A stretch of 64,000 bases of DNA from Pandoraea vervacti (GCF_000934605.2 NZ_CP010897.2:3286001-3350000), one strand, 5' to 3'; counted from the first letter of the stretch, positions 24,967-34,914 are shown. Program-made: numbers and translations. Notes: generated from the sequence alone by a model not told the origin.

Positions 24967-25449
24967 TCATTGCTCGCGAATCCAGGTCTGCGTGCGGCCG
25001 ATGAGCGAGATACCGATGAAGCCACGAACGTCGAGCTTCTTGCCGCCGTCGACCACCGTCAGCTCGCATTTGTAATCCTTGCCGTTCTCGGGATCGAGAA
25101 TGTAGCCGCCGCTATATTCGTCGCCGTCCTTCTTGATGCCGCGAATGATCTGCATGCCCAGCATCTTCTGCCCCTTGCGCGCGTCGGTGCACTTCTCGCA
25201 GACACGCTCGGGGTCGTCGTTCGGCCCGAGCCCCTTCGTGATCACCCCGACGTACTCGCCGTCTTTCTCCGAGATTGTGACGAGCGCCTTCGGCTTGCCG
25301 GTCGCGTCGTCGATGGTCTTCCACACCCCCACCGGCGAGTTTTCGTCGGCGGCCATCGCCGCATTCGCCATCCCACCGAGCAGCGCCACCGCCACGAGCG
25401 CCTGCGCACCCAGACGTCGCCAGGACGTCGCGTTCGAGATTTGCATCAT
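24967..25449 (-). CDS. DUF2147 secreted protein 1
   Basis: 160 residues from ATG 25449, with GGGAGG nine bases upstream; the longer frame to 25527 is less likely. Signal peptide ALVAVALLGGMANAAMA, mature start near ADENS. The DUF2147 core shows SPVGVWKTIDDATGKPKALV, YVGVITKGL, a CxxC pair in ERVCEKCTDARKGQKM, and ends DVRGFIGISLIGRTQTWIRE. DUF2147 is a lipocalin-like beta-barrel fold of unknown role, exported to the periplasm. It is the tandem paralogue of the 25673 gene, 223 bases away. Confidence 0.85.
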   Translation of the reverse strand: MMQISNATSWRRLGAQALVAVALLGGMANAAMAADENSPVGVWKTIDDATGKPKALVTISEKDGEYVGVITKGLGPNDDPERVCEKCTDARKGQKMLGMQIIRGIKKDGDEYSGGYILDPENGKDYKCELTVVDGGKKLDVRGFIGISLIGRTQTWIREQ

Positions 25450-25672
25450 GATTGTCATCCTCCCAGATACGGAATTGATTGTCGTGGGACTCACCGCAAC
25501 CGCGAAGGACACATCGGAAATACGCATACCGGCGCCGGTCTTCCACGCGTGAGTCGCTTTGAAGATTACGCCAAAGGCGTGACGTCGTGCTGAGGAAGTC
25601 CTCTAGCCTTGGCGAGGGCACATCGATGCGATGTCGGGCGATGACGTCGCCCCCTGCGCCGGAAGGATGCGG

Positions 25673-26146
25673 TTACGGCTCGCGAATCCAGGTCTGCGTG
25701 CGGCCCAGCAAGGAGATGCCGAAATAGCCTCGAACTTCGAGCTTCTTGCCACCTGCGACGACCCGCATCTTGCACCCATATTCGCTGCCGCTATCCGGAT
25801 CGAGAATCTTCCCACCGACGTATTCGTCGCTGTCGGGATCCTTGTGCAACCCGCGAATGATTTGCAGGCCCTGAAGCTTCTTGTCCTTGCGCCAGTCCGT
25901 GCACTCGGTGCAACGACGCTCCAGGCCGTCCGGTCTGCCGAGGCTTTTGGTCAACGCCCCTACGATTTCACCGTCGTGCTCGCTGATCGTGATGAGCGCT
26001 TTCGGATCGCCCGTTTCGTCAACGATGCGCCACACGCCGACGGGCGACGAGACATCCGCAGCCGCTGCGGCGACGAGCGCGTTGCCCGTGAGCATCGCGG
26101 CCACACACAGGCGTCGCCAGGACACCGCTTTCAGAATCGCATCCAA
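25673..26146 (-). CDS. DUF2147 secreted protein 2
   Basis: 157 residues. Signal peptide AAMLTGNALVAAAAA, mature start near ADVSSPVG. The core matches its neighbour closely: SPVGVWRIVDETGDPKALIT, the CxxC pair in ERRCTECTDWRKDK, and EVRGYFGISLLGRTQTWIRE. The clear sequence likeness and tandem order indicate a local duplication. It lies 21 bases after the DUF2939 gene, and no ribosome-binding site is obvious at ATG 26146, so it may be translated with that gene. Confidence 0.82.
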   Translation of the reverse strand: MDAILKAVSWRRLCVAAMLTGNALVAAAAADVSSPVGVWRIVDETGDPKALITISEHDGEIVGALTKSLGRPDGLERRCTECTDWRKDKKLQGLQIIRGLHKDPDSDEYVGGKILDPDSGSEYGCKMRVVAGGKKLEVRGYFGISLLGRTQTWIREP

Positions 26147-26167
26147 GATGGCAATCCATATGAGAAA

Positions 26168-26818
26168 TTACAACGGCGGCAACGCAATCGCCGTCAGACG
26201 CCACTGCACGACATTTCGCCGTGTCAGCGTGAAGGTCACGACGCGCTCCGGACGGTCGCTGCGTGACACATGAACGAGAAAATGGTTGAAGTCCTGGAAC
26301 TCGGTTTTGGTCGTTGTGCGCGGTGGGTTGTTCTCCGGCGCTCCCGTGCCCGCTGCGGCGGATGAATTCGCGTCGCCGTTCGTCGGCGGCGTGGCGGGTG
26401 TCGCAGGTGTCGCAGGTGCAGCGGACTGCGGCGCGCTCGGCTGTGGCGGCGCGATGTCGCGCGGTGCGGGTGCGCCAGGGGCCGGGGGCAGCCCGGTGCT
26501 GTCACCACGCAACATGGCTGCAACGGCCTGCGGTGTGAGCAGCGCCTCCACGACGCGATCCGACACCCAGCCGCCCAGTGCCAGCGCCAGCGCCCCAAAC
26601 GCGTTGCCGCGTTGCTTGTCCATCTGACGCGACAGTTCGTCGTGCAAACTCGTTTTCAGACTTTCGCGCACCGCCGGATAGTCGACGTACGACGAGAGTG
26701 CGTCGGCGTCGCGGGCATTGGCGGCGTCGCGCGCACGCCATAAGGTGTAATACGGCGTACCGAAAAGCAGGCCCAGGACGACGACCAGTGCAACGACGAC
26801 GACAGAAAGCTTGCGCAT
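26168..26818 (-). CDS. DUF2939 membrane-anchored protein
   Basis: 216 residues. An N-terminal membrane anchor (LSVVVVALVVVLGLLFGTPY) is followed by the DUF2939 core, with LWRARDAANARDADALSSYV, DYPAVRESLK and ALGGWVSDRVVEALLTPQAV. A Pro/Ala/Thr-rich linker follows, and then a C-terminal beta-rich part (HFLVHVSRSDRPERVVTFTL). The family has no known function; members are short envelope proteins. It is probably the first gene of a minus-strand unit with the DUF2147 genes. Confidence 0.8.
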   Translation of the reverse strand: MRKLSVVVVALVVVLGLLFGTPYYTLWRARDAANARDADALSSYVDYPAVRESLKTSLHDELSRQMDKQRGNAFGALALALGGWVSDRVVEALLTPQAVAAMLRGDSTGLPPAPGAPAPRDIAPPQPSAPQSAAPATPATPATPPTNGDANSSAAAGTGAPENNPPRTTTKTEFQDFNHFLVHVSRSDRPERVVTFTLTRRNVVQWRLTAIALPPL

Positions 26819-27090
26819 GGCAGGACTCCAACAGTCAAAACAGCGTCAAAACAGCGCATGGTAGGCGACCTGTGGCGACAATCGCCTGTCGACTTACATT
26901 GCTTTACAAATCTTTACAGCACGCGGGTCGCTGTCCTCTTAATCTCGAAGCGTAGCCGCAATGGACGTAACGCGCAGAGCACGCTACCGGGTCGGCAGTT
27001 CACGGCAACCTGCTTCGGCACGGTCAGTCCGCTCGTGCGCCGGGTCCACGCGGCAATTCAGGGCAGTTCAACCGACAAGGAGGTGGCGAC

Positions 27091-27414
27091 ATGCGCACGA
27101 CGCGTTATGCCCGACTTGTCCGGGTGCTGTGTTTCGTCATGCTGGCCGGTGCGTCGCTGGGCGCGGCGGCGCAATCGTCGTCAGGCAACCGCTTTTTCCA
27201 GGGCTGGTTTGCACAAGGCGCCGAACGTCCTAGCGGACGCGGCGACAATCAGGGCGGCGCACGGTCTGGACCGTCTCGGCCGCAGCCACAAGAGGTGCGC
27301 CCGCAGGGCGACCTTCGCGGCGACATCTACAATCACATCCGGGAACAGCGGCAACCGCCGCCACCGCCCCCCTCGGACTCGCGCCAGCGAGGCCGCAGCG
27401 ACCGGGGACGATAG
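27091..27414 (+). CDS. small secreted hypothetical protein
   Basis: 107 residues with a near-perfect ribosome-binding site (AAGGAGGT) eight bases before ATG 27091. The signal peptide is VLCFVMLAGASLGAAA, mature start near QSSSGN. The mature part is Arg/Gly/Gln/Pro-rich, includes GDLRGDIYNHIREQRQ and a run of six prolines, and is probably disordered. I do not recognise a family. It converges with zapE, with six bases between the stops. The 272 bases upstream contain a promoter-like AT-rich stretch near 26900 but no other gene. Confidence 0.6.
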   Translation: MRTTRYARLVRVLCFVMLAGASLGAAAQSSSGNRFFQGWFAQGAERPSGRGDNQGGARSGPSRPQPQEVRPQGDLRGDIYNHIREQRQPPPPPPSDSRQRGRSDRGR

Positions 27415-27420
27415 GCGCGA

Positions 27421-28518
27421 TCAGGTCAGCGACGTGTCCACGACGCGACGCGGCGCTTCGAGATATTCGAGCGACTGCATTTCCACGAGACGCGAAACCG
27501 TCCGGGTAAATTCGTGGGCCAGCGTACCCTCCGTGTACAGTTCCTCGGCAGGCACTTGCGCCGACATCAGCAGCTTGACCTTGTGGTCGTAGAAGACGTC
27601 CACCAGCCATGTGAAGCGGCGCGCCTCCGACGCCATGCGAGGCGTCATCTTCGGCACATCCGAGAGCACCACCGTATGGAAGCGATTGGCCAGTTCCAGA
27701 TAATCGTTCTGCGAACGCGGTCCGCCGCATAGCGTATGGAAGTCGAACCACACCACGCCACCGGCACGGCGCAATGCCTTAAGTTCGCGCTGCTCGATAT
27801 GCAGCAACGGGCTTTCGTCCGGCACACCGGCAATCTCGCTGAATGCTGCGCGCAGCGCGCGGTTCGCGTCGTTGCCAAGCGGATAGTGGTAGACCTGCAC
27901 CTGCGCGAGCGTACGACGACGATAGTCGACGCCTGCATCCACGTTGAGCACGTCCAGCTTCTCTTCGAGCAGGCGGATGGCCGGCAGCACCCGGTCGCGG
28001 TGCAGTCCGTCCGGGTACAGCGTGTCGGGACGGTAGTTCGACGTCATCACGAACTGCACGCCGTTCTTGAAAAGCTCGGCGAGCAAGCGGTGCAAGATCA
28101 TGGCGTCCGCCACGTCCGACACATGAAATTCGTCGAAACAGATCAGGCGATAGCGCTTGGCAATACGCTTGGCCAGTTCATCGAGCGGATCCGGCAGTCC
28201 CTTGAGCGCCTGCAATTGATGGTGGACTTCACGCATGAACTCGTGGAAGTGCAGGCGCGTCTTGCGCTGCAACGGCACCACCGAGTAGAAGCTGTCCATC
28301 AGGAAGCTCTTGCCGCGCCCTACCCCGCCCCAGAGATATACGCCCTTGGGCAGGTCCGGGTGGACGAGCCACTTCTTGAGCGTATTCGAGCGCTTGGATT
28401 TGTAGGCGGCCCATTCGTCGTAGCATTTCTGCAAACGCTCGACAGCGCGCTCCTGCGCTTCATCGGGCTTGTAGCCGCGCGCGGCCAATTCTTGTTGGTA
28501 GTATTCGCGAACGTTCAT
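27421..28518 (-). CDS. zapE: cell division protein ZapE (AFG1-like ATPase)
   Basis: 365 residues from ATG 28518 (MNVREYYQQELAARGY), the usual length for ZapE; the longer frame adds 11 non-conserved residues. Walker A is GGVGRGKSFLMD near residue 70, and Walker B ICFDEFHVSDVADAMIL follows. The AFG1 family signatures HFHEFM and RFTWLVDVFYDHKVKL are present. ZapE is a peripheral inner-membrane ATPase that acts on the FtsZ ring, mostly under low-oxygen or stress conditions. It follows the 2-oxoglutarate dehydrogenase genes, as in many betaproteobacteria. Confidence 0.93.
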   Translation of the reverse strand: MNVREYYQQELAARGYKPDEAQERAVERLQKCYDEWAAYKSKRSNTLKKWLVHPDLPKGVYLWGGVGRGKSFLMDSFYSVVPLQRKTRLHFHEFMREVHHQLQALKGLPDPLDELAKRIAKRYRLICFDEFHVSDVADAMILHRLLAELFKNGVQFVMTSNYRPDTLYPDGLHRDRVLPAIRLLEEKLDVLNVDAGVDYRRRTLAQVQVYHYPLGNDANRALRAAFSEIAGVPDESPLLHIEQRELKALRRAGGVVWFDFHTLCGGPRSQNDYLELANRFHTVVLSDVPKMTPRMASEARRFTWLVDVFYDHKVKLLMSAQVPAEELYTEGTLAHEFTRTVSRLVEMQSLEYLEAPRRVVDTSLT

Positions 28519-28560
28519 GCAGTGCGGCGACGGGCCCGCGCCGGGGGGCATAGGAAATCG

Positions 28561-28596
28561 GGAAAAAACAAAGGCGAGTTGCCTCGCCTTTGTTCG
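28561..28596 (-). terminator. intrinsic terminator after lpd
   Basis: On the minus strand AACAAAGGCGAG and CTCGCCTTTGTT form a stem with a short loop, followed by TTTTTT. It separates the 2-oxoglutarate dehydrogenase operon from zapE. Confidence 0.85.
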
Positions 28597-28616
28597 GACA
28601 GGTAAGCGAAAACGGC

Positions 28617-30047
28617 TTACTTGTTCAGTGCACGCTTCTCGACATCGAGGGCGGCTTCACGCATCACTTCCGACAGCGACGGGTGCGGATGGCAGATACG
28701 ACCGATGTCTTCCGAAGCGGCCTTGAACTCCATCGCCACCACGGCTTCGGCAATCAGGTCCGAAGCGTTCAGGCCGATGACGTGCACGCCGAGGATTTCG
28801 TCGGTCTTGGCGTCGGCCAGCACCTTCACGAAACCGTCCGACGAGCCCATGCCCAGCGCACGGCCGTTGGCCGCGAACGAGAACTGACCCGGCTTGAACT
28901 CACGGCCTTCAGCCTTCAGTTGCTGCTCGGTCTTGCCGACCCATGCGATTTCCGGCGAGGTGTAGATCACCCACGGAATGCAGTTGTAGTCGATGTGCGG
29001 CTTCTGACCGGCAATGACTTCGGCCACCAGCACGCCTTCGTCTTCGGCCTTGTGCGCGAGCATCGGGCCACGCACCACGTCACCGATCGCATACACGTTC
29101 GGCAGCTTGGTGCGGCAGTGATCGTCCACGGGAATGAAGCCGCGCTCGTCGGTCGCCAGACCGATGTTGCCCAGACCCAGATCGTCCGTGTTCGGCACGC
29201 GACCGACCGACACGATCAGGCGATCGACTTCGAGCGTGTGCTCCTTTCCGTCTTTGTCCGTGTAGTTGACCGTGACGTTGTCCTTGCCGGTCTTGACTTC
29301 GCCGACCTTTACGCCGACGTTGATGTCCAGCCCCTGCTTTTTGAACTGCTTGGCGGCTTCCTTGGCCACGCCGGCGTCGGCAGCGGCCAGGAACTCCGGC
29401 ATGGCTTCGAGCACGGTGACTTCGGCACCCAGGCGGCGCCACACCGAACCCAGCTCCAGACCGATCACGCCGGCGCCGATCACGCCCAGCTTCTTCGGTA
29501 CCGTGTCGAACGACAGCGCGCCCTCGTTATCCGAGATGAGCTTGTTGTCGACCGGCATACCCGGCAGATGGCGAGCCTTCGAGCCCGTTGCGATGATCAC
29601 GTTCTTGGCGGTGACCGATTCGGTCTCGTCGCCCTTCACGTCGATCTGGTAACCGCCGTCGCTCTTGGCGACGAGCGTACCGTGACCCTTGAGCCACGTG
29701 ATCTTGTTCTTCTTGAACAGGAACTCGATGCCACCGGTCATCTTGTCCACGATGCCCTGCTTGCGCGAGAGCATCTTGGCGATGTCGATCTTGACATCCG
29801 ACGTGGTGATACCGTGATCGGCCAGATGATGACCGATCTTTTCGAATTCTTCCGACGACGCCAGCAGCGCCTTCGACGGAATGCAACCGACGTTCAGGCA
29901 CGTACCGCCCAGCACCATCTTGCCGGCCGGGTTGGTCCACTTCTCGACGCACGCGACGGAGAAGCCAAGTTGCGCAGCGCGAATCGCGGCGATATAACCA
30001 CCGGGGCCGGCGCCGATAACGACTACATCAAATGCTTTGTTTGCCAT
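28617..30047 (-). CDS. lpdA: dihydrolipoyl dehydrogenase (E3)
   Basis: 476 residues from ATG 30047 (MANKAFDVVVIGAGPGG). The FAD-binding GxGxxG is at residues 11-16. The redox disulfide is in GGTCLNVGCIPSKALL, the NAD site in GVIGAGVIGLELGSV, and the C-terminal HPHPSLSE holds the catalytic His-Glu pair. It reoxidises dihydrolipoamide of the E2 subunit using NAD+. It is the third gene of sucA-sucB-lpd, 94 bases after sucB, and so serves the 2-oxoglutarate dehydrogenase complex. Confidence 0.97.
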   Translation of the reverse strand: MANKAFDVVVIGAGPGGYIAAIRAAQLGFSVACVEKWTNPAGKMVLGGTCLNVGCIPSKALLASSEEFEKIGHHLADHGITTSDVKIDIAKMLSRKQGIVDKMTGGIEFLFKKNKITWLKGHGTLVAKSDGGYQIDVKGDETESVTAKNVIIATGSKARHLPGMPVDNKLISDNEGALSFDTVPKKLGVIGAGVIGLELGSVWRRLGAEVTVLEAMPEFLAAADAGVAKEAAKQFKKQGLDINVGVKVGEVKTGKDNVTVNYTDKDGKEHTLEVDRLIVSVGRVPNTDDLGLGNIGLATDERGFIPVDDHCRTKLPNVYAIGDVVRGPMLAHKAEDEGVLVAEVIAGQKPHIDYNCIPWVIYTSPEIAWVGKTEQQLKAEGREFKPGQFSFAANGRALGMGSSDGFVKVLADAKTDEILGVHVIGLNASDLIAEAVVAMEFKAASEDIGRICHPHPSLSEVMREAALDVEKRALNK

Positions 30048-30141
30048 TTTGAGACTCAGTGAAGGTTGACGGCAGGGGGAGGCGCGGCGCGCCGGCCACG
30101 ACATGCGTGGCCTGACGGCACCGCGCGGTGCGCGCTAACGC

Positions 30142-31404
30142 TTACAGGTCGAGCAGCAGGCGAGCCGGATCTTCCAGCGCTTCCTTCATGGCGACGAGGC
30201 TCAGCACGGCTTCGCGACCGTCGATGATACGGTGGTCGTAGCTCATGGCGAGGTAGTTCATCGGGCGGATGACGATCTCGCCGTTTTCCACGACGGCACG
30301 GTCCTTCGTGGCGTGCACGCCGAGAATGGCCGACTGCGGGGGGTTGATGATCGGGGTCGACAGCATCGAGCCGAACACGCCGCCGTTCGAGATCGAGAAC
30401 GTACCGCCGGTCATTTCTTCGATCGACAGCTTGCCGTCGGCAGCCTTCTTGCCGTACTCGGCGATCTTCTTTTCGATGTCGGCGAGGCTCATCTGATCGG
30501 CGTTGCGCAGGATCGGCACCACCAGACCACGCGGCGAGCCGACAGCGATACCGATGTCGAAGTAGCCGTGGTAGACGATATCGTTACCGTCGATCGAGGC
30601 GTTCACGGCCGGGTACTTCTTGAGCGCGTGCACGGCGGCCTTGACGAAGAACGACATGAAGCCCAGCTTCACGCCGTGTTCCTTCTCGAACTTGTCCTTG
30701 TACTTGTTGCGCAGATCCATCACCGGCTTCATGTTGACCTCGTTGAACGTGGTCAGAATGGCGTTGGTCTGTTGCGACTGGAGCAGACGCTCGGCAATAC
30801 GGGCGCGCAGACGCGACATCGGCACGCGCTGTTCCGGACGGCCTTCGAGCGACTGGTCGCGGCCCGTCGGGGCAGCGACCGACGGCAGTGCGGCACGTTG
30901 TGCCGGGGCCGGGATCGACGAAGCCGCCGCAGCCGCCGGCTTGGCGCCGGCAGCCAGGGCGTCGCCCTTGGTCACGCGGCCGTCACGGCCCGAACCGGCG
31001 ACGTCGCCGGCCGACAGGTTCTTCTCGGCCAGCACCTTGGCAGCGGCCGGGCTGGCGATGTTGCCCGAAGCACCACCGGCGGCGGGGGCGGCGGCCGGGG
31101 CGGCAGCCGGCGCAGCGGTTTCGGCCGGCTTGGCGGCGACCGGCGCAGCGGCGCCTGCCTTGGCTTCGGTGTCGATCTTGGCAATGATTTGTTCGGACGT
31201 CACGGTGTCGCCGGCAGCGGCCGACACTTCGACGAGCACGCCAGCGGCCGGGGCCGGCACTTCGAGCACGACCTTGTCGGTCTCGACTTCAATGATGGTT
31301 TCGTCCTGCGCAAACGCTTCGCCGACTTTCTTCTTCCAGTCGAGCAGCGTGCCTTCGGAAACCGACTCGGAAAACTGGGGGACTTTGACTTCAACAATGG
31401 CCAT
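30142..31404 (-). CDS. sucB: 2-oxoglutarate dehydrogenase E2 (dihydrolipoyl succinyltransferase)
   Basis: 420 residues from ATG 31404 (MAIVEVKVPQFSESVSEGTL). One lipoyl domain at residues 1-77 with the modified Lys in VETDKVVLEV. An Ala/Pro linker follows, then a peripheral-subunit binding domain (SPAAAKVLAEKNLSAGDVAG), a second linker and the catalytic domain, ending with the SYDHRIIDG motif (His and Asp). It transfers succinyl from lipoyl-Lys to CoA in the TCA cycle. It lies 89 bases after sucA. Confidence 0.97.
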   Translation of the reverse strand: MAIVEVKVPQFSESVSEGTLLDWKKKVGEAFAQDETIIEVETDKVVLEVPAPAAGVLVEVSAAAGDTVTSEQIIAKIDTEAKAGAAAPVAAKPAETAAPAAAPAAAPAAGGASGNIASPAAAKVLAEKNLSAGDVAGSGRDGRVTKGDALAAGAKPAAAAASSIPAPAQRAALPSVAAPTGRDQSLEGRPEQRVPMSRLRARIAERLLQSQQTNAILTTFNEVNMKPVMDLRNKYKDKFEKEHGVKLGFMSFFVKAAVHALKKYPAVNASIDGNDIVYHGYFDIGIAVGSPRGLVVPILRNADQMSLADIEKKIAEYGKKAADGKLSIEEMTGGTFSISNGGVFGSMLSTPIINPPQSAILGVHATKDRAVVENGEIVIRPMNYLAMSYDHRIIDGREAVLSLVAMKEALEDPARLLLDL

Positions 31405-31493
31405 TTCTGGATCCTGGATTCGATAAACGTTCAATTCGGAAATACGGCAGCGGCCGTCCCTGGGGGAGGACGACCGCTGTAAGACCTAACCGG

Positions 31494-34358
31494 TTACTGC
31501 ACCACCGTCGCGCCCTTCAGGCTGCGACCGAAAGCGACGTCGAGCAGCGACTTGAGCTGTTCGTAGTGCTTGGCGTAGTAACCCACCGCGGGCGATGCCG
31601 AGGCCGGACGACCGGCATATGCCAGCTTCTGACCGGCGCTCATGGCTTCGAGCAGGTGGTGCTCGATGTAGAACCACGGACCCTGGTTCTGCGGTTCGTC
31701 CTGAGCCCACACCACTTCGGCGAGGTTTTCGTACTTCTTCAGCTCGTTCTCGAACGCCTTGTGCGGGAACGGGTAGAGCTGTTCCACACGGACGATCGCA
31801 ACGTCGGTCGACTTCTCTTCACGACGGCGTGCAATCAGGTCGTAGTACAGGCGGCCCGAGCAGGCGATGACACGCTTGACCTTGTTGGCGTCGATCGCGG
31901 CATCGGTTTCGCCGATGACGGTCTGGAAGCCGCCCTTGACGAGTTCCGACAGATCGCTGACCGCTTCCTTGTGACGCAGCAGCGACTTCGGCGTGAACAC
32001 GATCAGCGGCTTGCGCTGCTGACGGATCATCTGACGACGCAGCACGTGGAAAATCTGTGCCGGCGTGGTCGGCTGAACCACTTCCATGTTCGTATCGGCG
32101 CACAGCTGCAGATAGCGTTCCATGCGTGCCGACGAGTGCTCCGGACCCTGGCCTTCATAGCCGTGCGGCAGCAGCATCGTCAGGCCCGAGACGCGGCCCC
32201 ACTTCACTTCGCCGCTCGAGATGAACTGGTCGATCACGACCTGGGCACCGTTGGCGAAGTCGCCGAACTGGCCTTCCCACAGCACCATCGTGTTCGGCTC
32301 GGCGGTCGAGTAACCGTATTCGAAGCCCAGCACGGCTTCTTCGGACAGCACCGAGTCGATGACCGTAAAGTTGGCCTGACCGTCCGCCACGTGTTGCAGC
32401 GGGATGTACGTACCGTCGTTCCAGCGCTCACGATTCTGATCGTGCAGCACGGCGTGACGGTGCGTGAACGTGCCGCGGCCGGCGTCCTGACCGGTCAGGC
32501 GAACGGCGAAACCCGACGCCACCAGCGAGGCGTAAGCCAGGTGCTCGCCCATGCCCCAGTCCAGCGGCTGCTCGCCTGCGCCCATCTTGCGGCGGTCGGC
32601 GATGACCTTCTCGACGAGCGGGTGAACCTTGAAGTTTTCCGGAATCGTCGTGATGCGCTCGGCCAGTCGCTTGATCTCGGCCAGCGGCACGGCCGTATCG
32701 GCCTTGTCGATGTACTTCTTGTTCAGGAACGGCACCCAGTCGACGGCGTACTTGCTCTTGTAGTTCGAGAGCACCGGGTCGATGGTGTGGTGGCCGTCGT
32801 CCATGGCCGAGCGATAGGCTTTGACGAAGCCGTCGCCTTCCTCCGCCGTGATCACGCCCTGCTGCACCAGCTTCTCGACGTACAGCGCGCGCGTGCCCGG
32901 GTGTTGAGCAATCTTCTTGTACATCAGCGGCTGCGTGACCGCCGGGGTGTCCTGCTCGTTGTGGCCAAGCTTGCGGAAGCAAACGATGTCCACGACGGCG
33001 TCTTTCTTGAACTCCTGACGGAATTCGAGCGCGAGCTGCATGGCCAGCACGACCGCTTCCGGATCGTCGCCGTTCACGTGCAGCACCGGCGCTTCGATCA
33101 TCTTGACCACGTCCGAGCAGTACGTCGTCGAGCGCGCATCGCGCGGGTCCGACGTGGTAAAGCCGATCTGGTTGTTGATGACGATGTGCACCGTGCCGTG
33201 CGTGCCGTAACCGCGCGTTTGCGCGAGGTTCAGCGTTTCCATCACGACGCCCTGGCCTGCGAAGGCCGCGTCACCATGGACCTGCACCGCCAGCACGCTG
33301 GCCGCGTCGGCTTCGCCGCGACGGTCCATACGGGCCTTGGCCGAACCTTCGACCACCGGGTTCACGATTTCAAGGTGCGACGGGTTGAACGCCAGCGACA
33401 GGTGGACCGGGCCGCCCGTGGTCGAGACGTCGCTCGAGAAGCCCTTGTGGTACTTCACGTCGCCTGCCGGCAGATCGTCGACGTGCTTGCCTTCGAATTC
33501 GGCAAACAGGTCCGACGGCATCTTGCCGAGGGTGTTGACCAGCACGTTCAGGCGGCCGCGGTGGGCCATGCCGATCACGATTTCCTGCACACCCTTGCTA
33601 CCGGCGTGGTGGACGAGCTCGTCCATCGCCACGATGAAGGATTCGCCGCCTTCGAGCGAGAAGCGCTTCTGGCCGACGAACTTGGTATGCAGATAACGCT
33701 CGAGGCCTTCAGCGGCCGTCAGGCGTTCGAGAATGTGCTTCTTCTTTTCAGCGGTGAAGTTGGGCGTCGCGCGCACCTTCTCCAGACGCTCCTGCCACCA
33801 GCGCTTTTGCACCGGATCGCTGATGTACATGTACTCGGCGCCGATCGAGCCGCAGTACGTGTCGCGCAGCGCCTTGAGCAGATCGCGCAGGCTGGCCTGT
33901 TCGAAACCGAAGTACGTGTTCTCTGCCGAGTACACGCTGTCCATGTCGGCTTCGGTCAGGTCGTAGAAAGCGGGTTCCAGTTCCGGAATGGCCGGACGTT
34001 CCTGACGCTTGAGCGGGTCCAGATTGGCCCAGCGTGCGCCGAGGAAGCGATAGGCGGCGACCAGCGACTGCACGTGCACCTGCTTGCGGGCCACGGCCAG
34101 GTCGGAAGCGCCGGCGTGCGACACGAAGGCATTGGCCTTGGCGCGCTGGGCGAACGACTCCACGATCGGGGCGTGAGCCACGTCGTTGGCGTTGGAACCA
34201 TCAACAGCGGGAACGTTTTGCAGCGCGTCGAAATACTGGCGCCAGTTGTCCGGCACGGAAGCCGGATTATCAAGATACGATTCGTACAGTTCTTCGACGT
34301 AGGGGGCATTGCCGCCGAAGAGGTACGAGTTCGCTTGGAATTGTTCCATCAAACTCAT
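31494..34358 (-). CDS. sucA: 2-oxoglutarate dehydrogenase E1
   Basis: 954 residues, normal for the family. The N-terminal segment MSLMEQFQANSYLFGGNAPY with the E2-binding region is present. The thiamine diphosphate region includes GMAHRGRLNVLVNTLGKMPS and INNQIGFTTSDPRDARST. The C-terminal transketolase-like domain has LSEEAVLGFEYGYS and VVWAQDEPQNQGPW. It decarboxylates 2-oxoglutarate and passes succinyl to the lipoyl group of SucB. GGTGAG precedes ATG 34358; a second ATG three codons in is possible. Confidence 0.97.
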   Translation of the reverse strand: MSLMEQFQANSYLFGGNAPYVEELYESYLDNPASVPDNWRQYFDALQNVPAVDGSNANDVAHAPIVESFAQRAKANAFVSHAGASDLAVARKQVHVQSLVAAYRFLGARWANLDPLKRQERPAIPELEPAFYDLTEADMDSVYSAENTYFGFEQASLRDLLKALRDTYCGSIGAEYMYISDPVQKRWWQERLEKVRATPNFTAEKKKHILERLTAAEGLERYLHTKFVGQKRFSLEGGESFIVAMDELVHHAGSKGVQEIVIGMAHRGRLNVLVNTLGKMPSDLFAEFEGKHVDDLPAGDVKYHKGFSSDVSTTGGPVHLSLAFNPSHLEIVNPVVEGSAKARMDRRGEADAASVLAVQVHGDAAFAGQGVVMETLNLAQTRGYGTHGTVHIVINNQIGFTTSDPRDARSTTYCSDVVKMIEAPVLHVNGDDPEAVVLAMQLALEFRQEFKKDAVVDIVCFRKLGHNEQDTPAVTQPLMYKKIAQHPGTRALYVEKLVQQGVITAEEGDGFVKAYRSAMDDGHHTIDPVLSNYKSKYAVDWVPFLNKKYIDKADTAVPLAEIKRLAERITTIPENFKVHPLVEKVIADRRKMGAGEQPLDWGMGEHLAYASLVASGFAVRLTGQDAGRGTFTHRHAVLHDQNRERWNDGTYIPLQHVADGQANFTVIDSVLSEEAVLGFEYGYSTAEPNTMVLWEGQFGDFANGAQVVIDQFISSGEVKWGRVSGLTMLLPHGYEGQGPEHSSARMERYLQLCADTNMEVVQPTTPAQIFHVLRRQMIRQQRKPLIVFTPKSLLRHKEAVSDLSELVKGGFQTVIGETDAAIDANKVKRVIACSGRLYYDLIARRREEKSTDVAIVRVEQLYPFPHKAFENELKKYENLAEVVWAQDEPQNQGPWFYIEHHLLEAMSAGQKLAYAGRPASASPAVGYYAKHYEQLKSLLDVAFGRSLKGATVVQ

Positions 34359-34914
34359 TTTGCGCTCACCTTTTCTACGAGTGTCTCGAGAAATAGCGGG
34401 TTACGAAACCTTCCGCGACACGGCCTGACCGATTAGCGGATTGCGAGAATCAAGTGGTGCTTGGAAGGACCTGATCAATCACGGCGTGGAGCATAGCACG
34501 TTTTCCCAAGGGTCACCGCCCTGGAAAGCCGTCGCACGGGGATTTGCGGGGTGTCCGCCGCATGGGTTGCCGCCCCCCGCCTGCGCCGCGCCGAACACCC
34601 GTTTGCATCGAATCGACCGTGCGCGCTTCCGACCCCGATTTCCCCCTAGCTCCCCGCGATTCGACCGCGAACATGCCGTCATCGTGCGCACTTGTCGCAT
34701 ATTCCTGTTACGCAACAGATGACAGCCATTGCCACGGTCCGCCACCCCGATATGCAGAAAAGATATATGGAAAATGGCTTTTATTATTTTAATTTCTAAG
34801 TCCCCTGCCCGAGCGGGACGATGCACGCGTGAAGCCGGCGTGGCATGCACCTGGCGCCCTTGCCACCCTTGCCGTCCGGCTCGCCCCCGCAACATCCCGC
34901 AACATCCGATCCCG
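34359..34914. other. intergenic region upstream of sucA
   Basis: About 550 bases without a supported gene. An AT-rich patch at about 34760-34800 on the otherwise GC-rich background is the only promoter-like segment and would give a long leader for sucA. Short frames here show no ribosome-binding site or conserved character. Confidence 0.6.

Noticed and set aside
31566..34436. 956-codon plus-strand frame opposite sucA
   Set aside because: Exact antisense of sucA with Arg/His/Val bias; sucA is a strongly conserved gene, so this is a codon-bias shadow.
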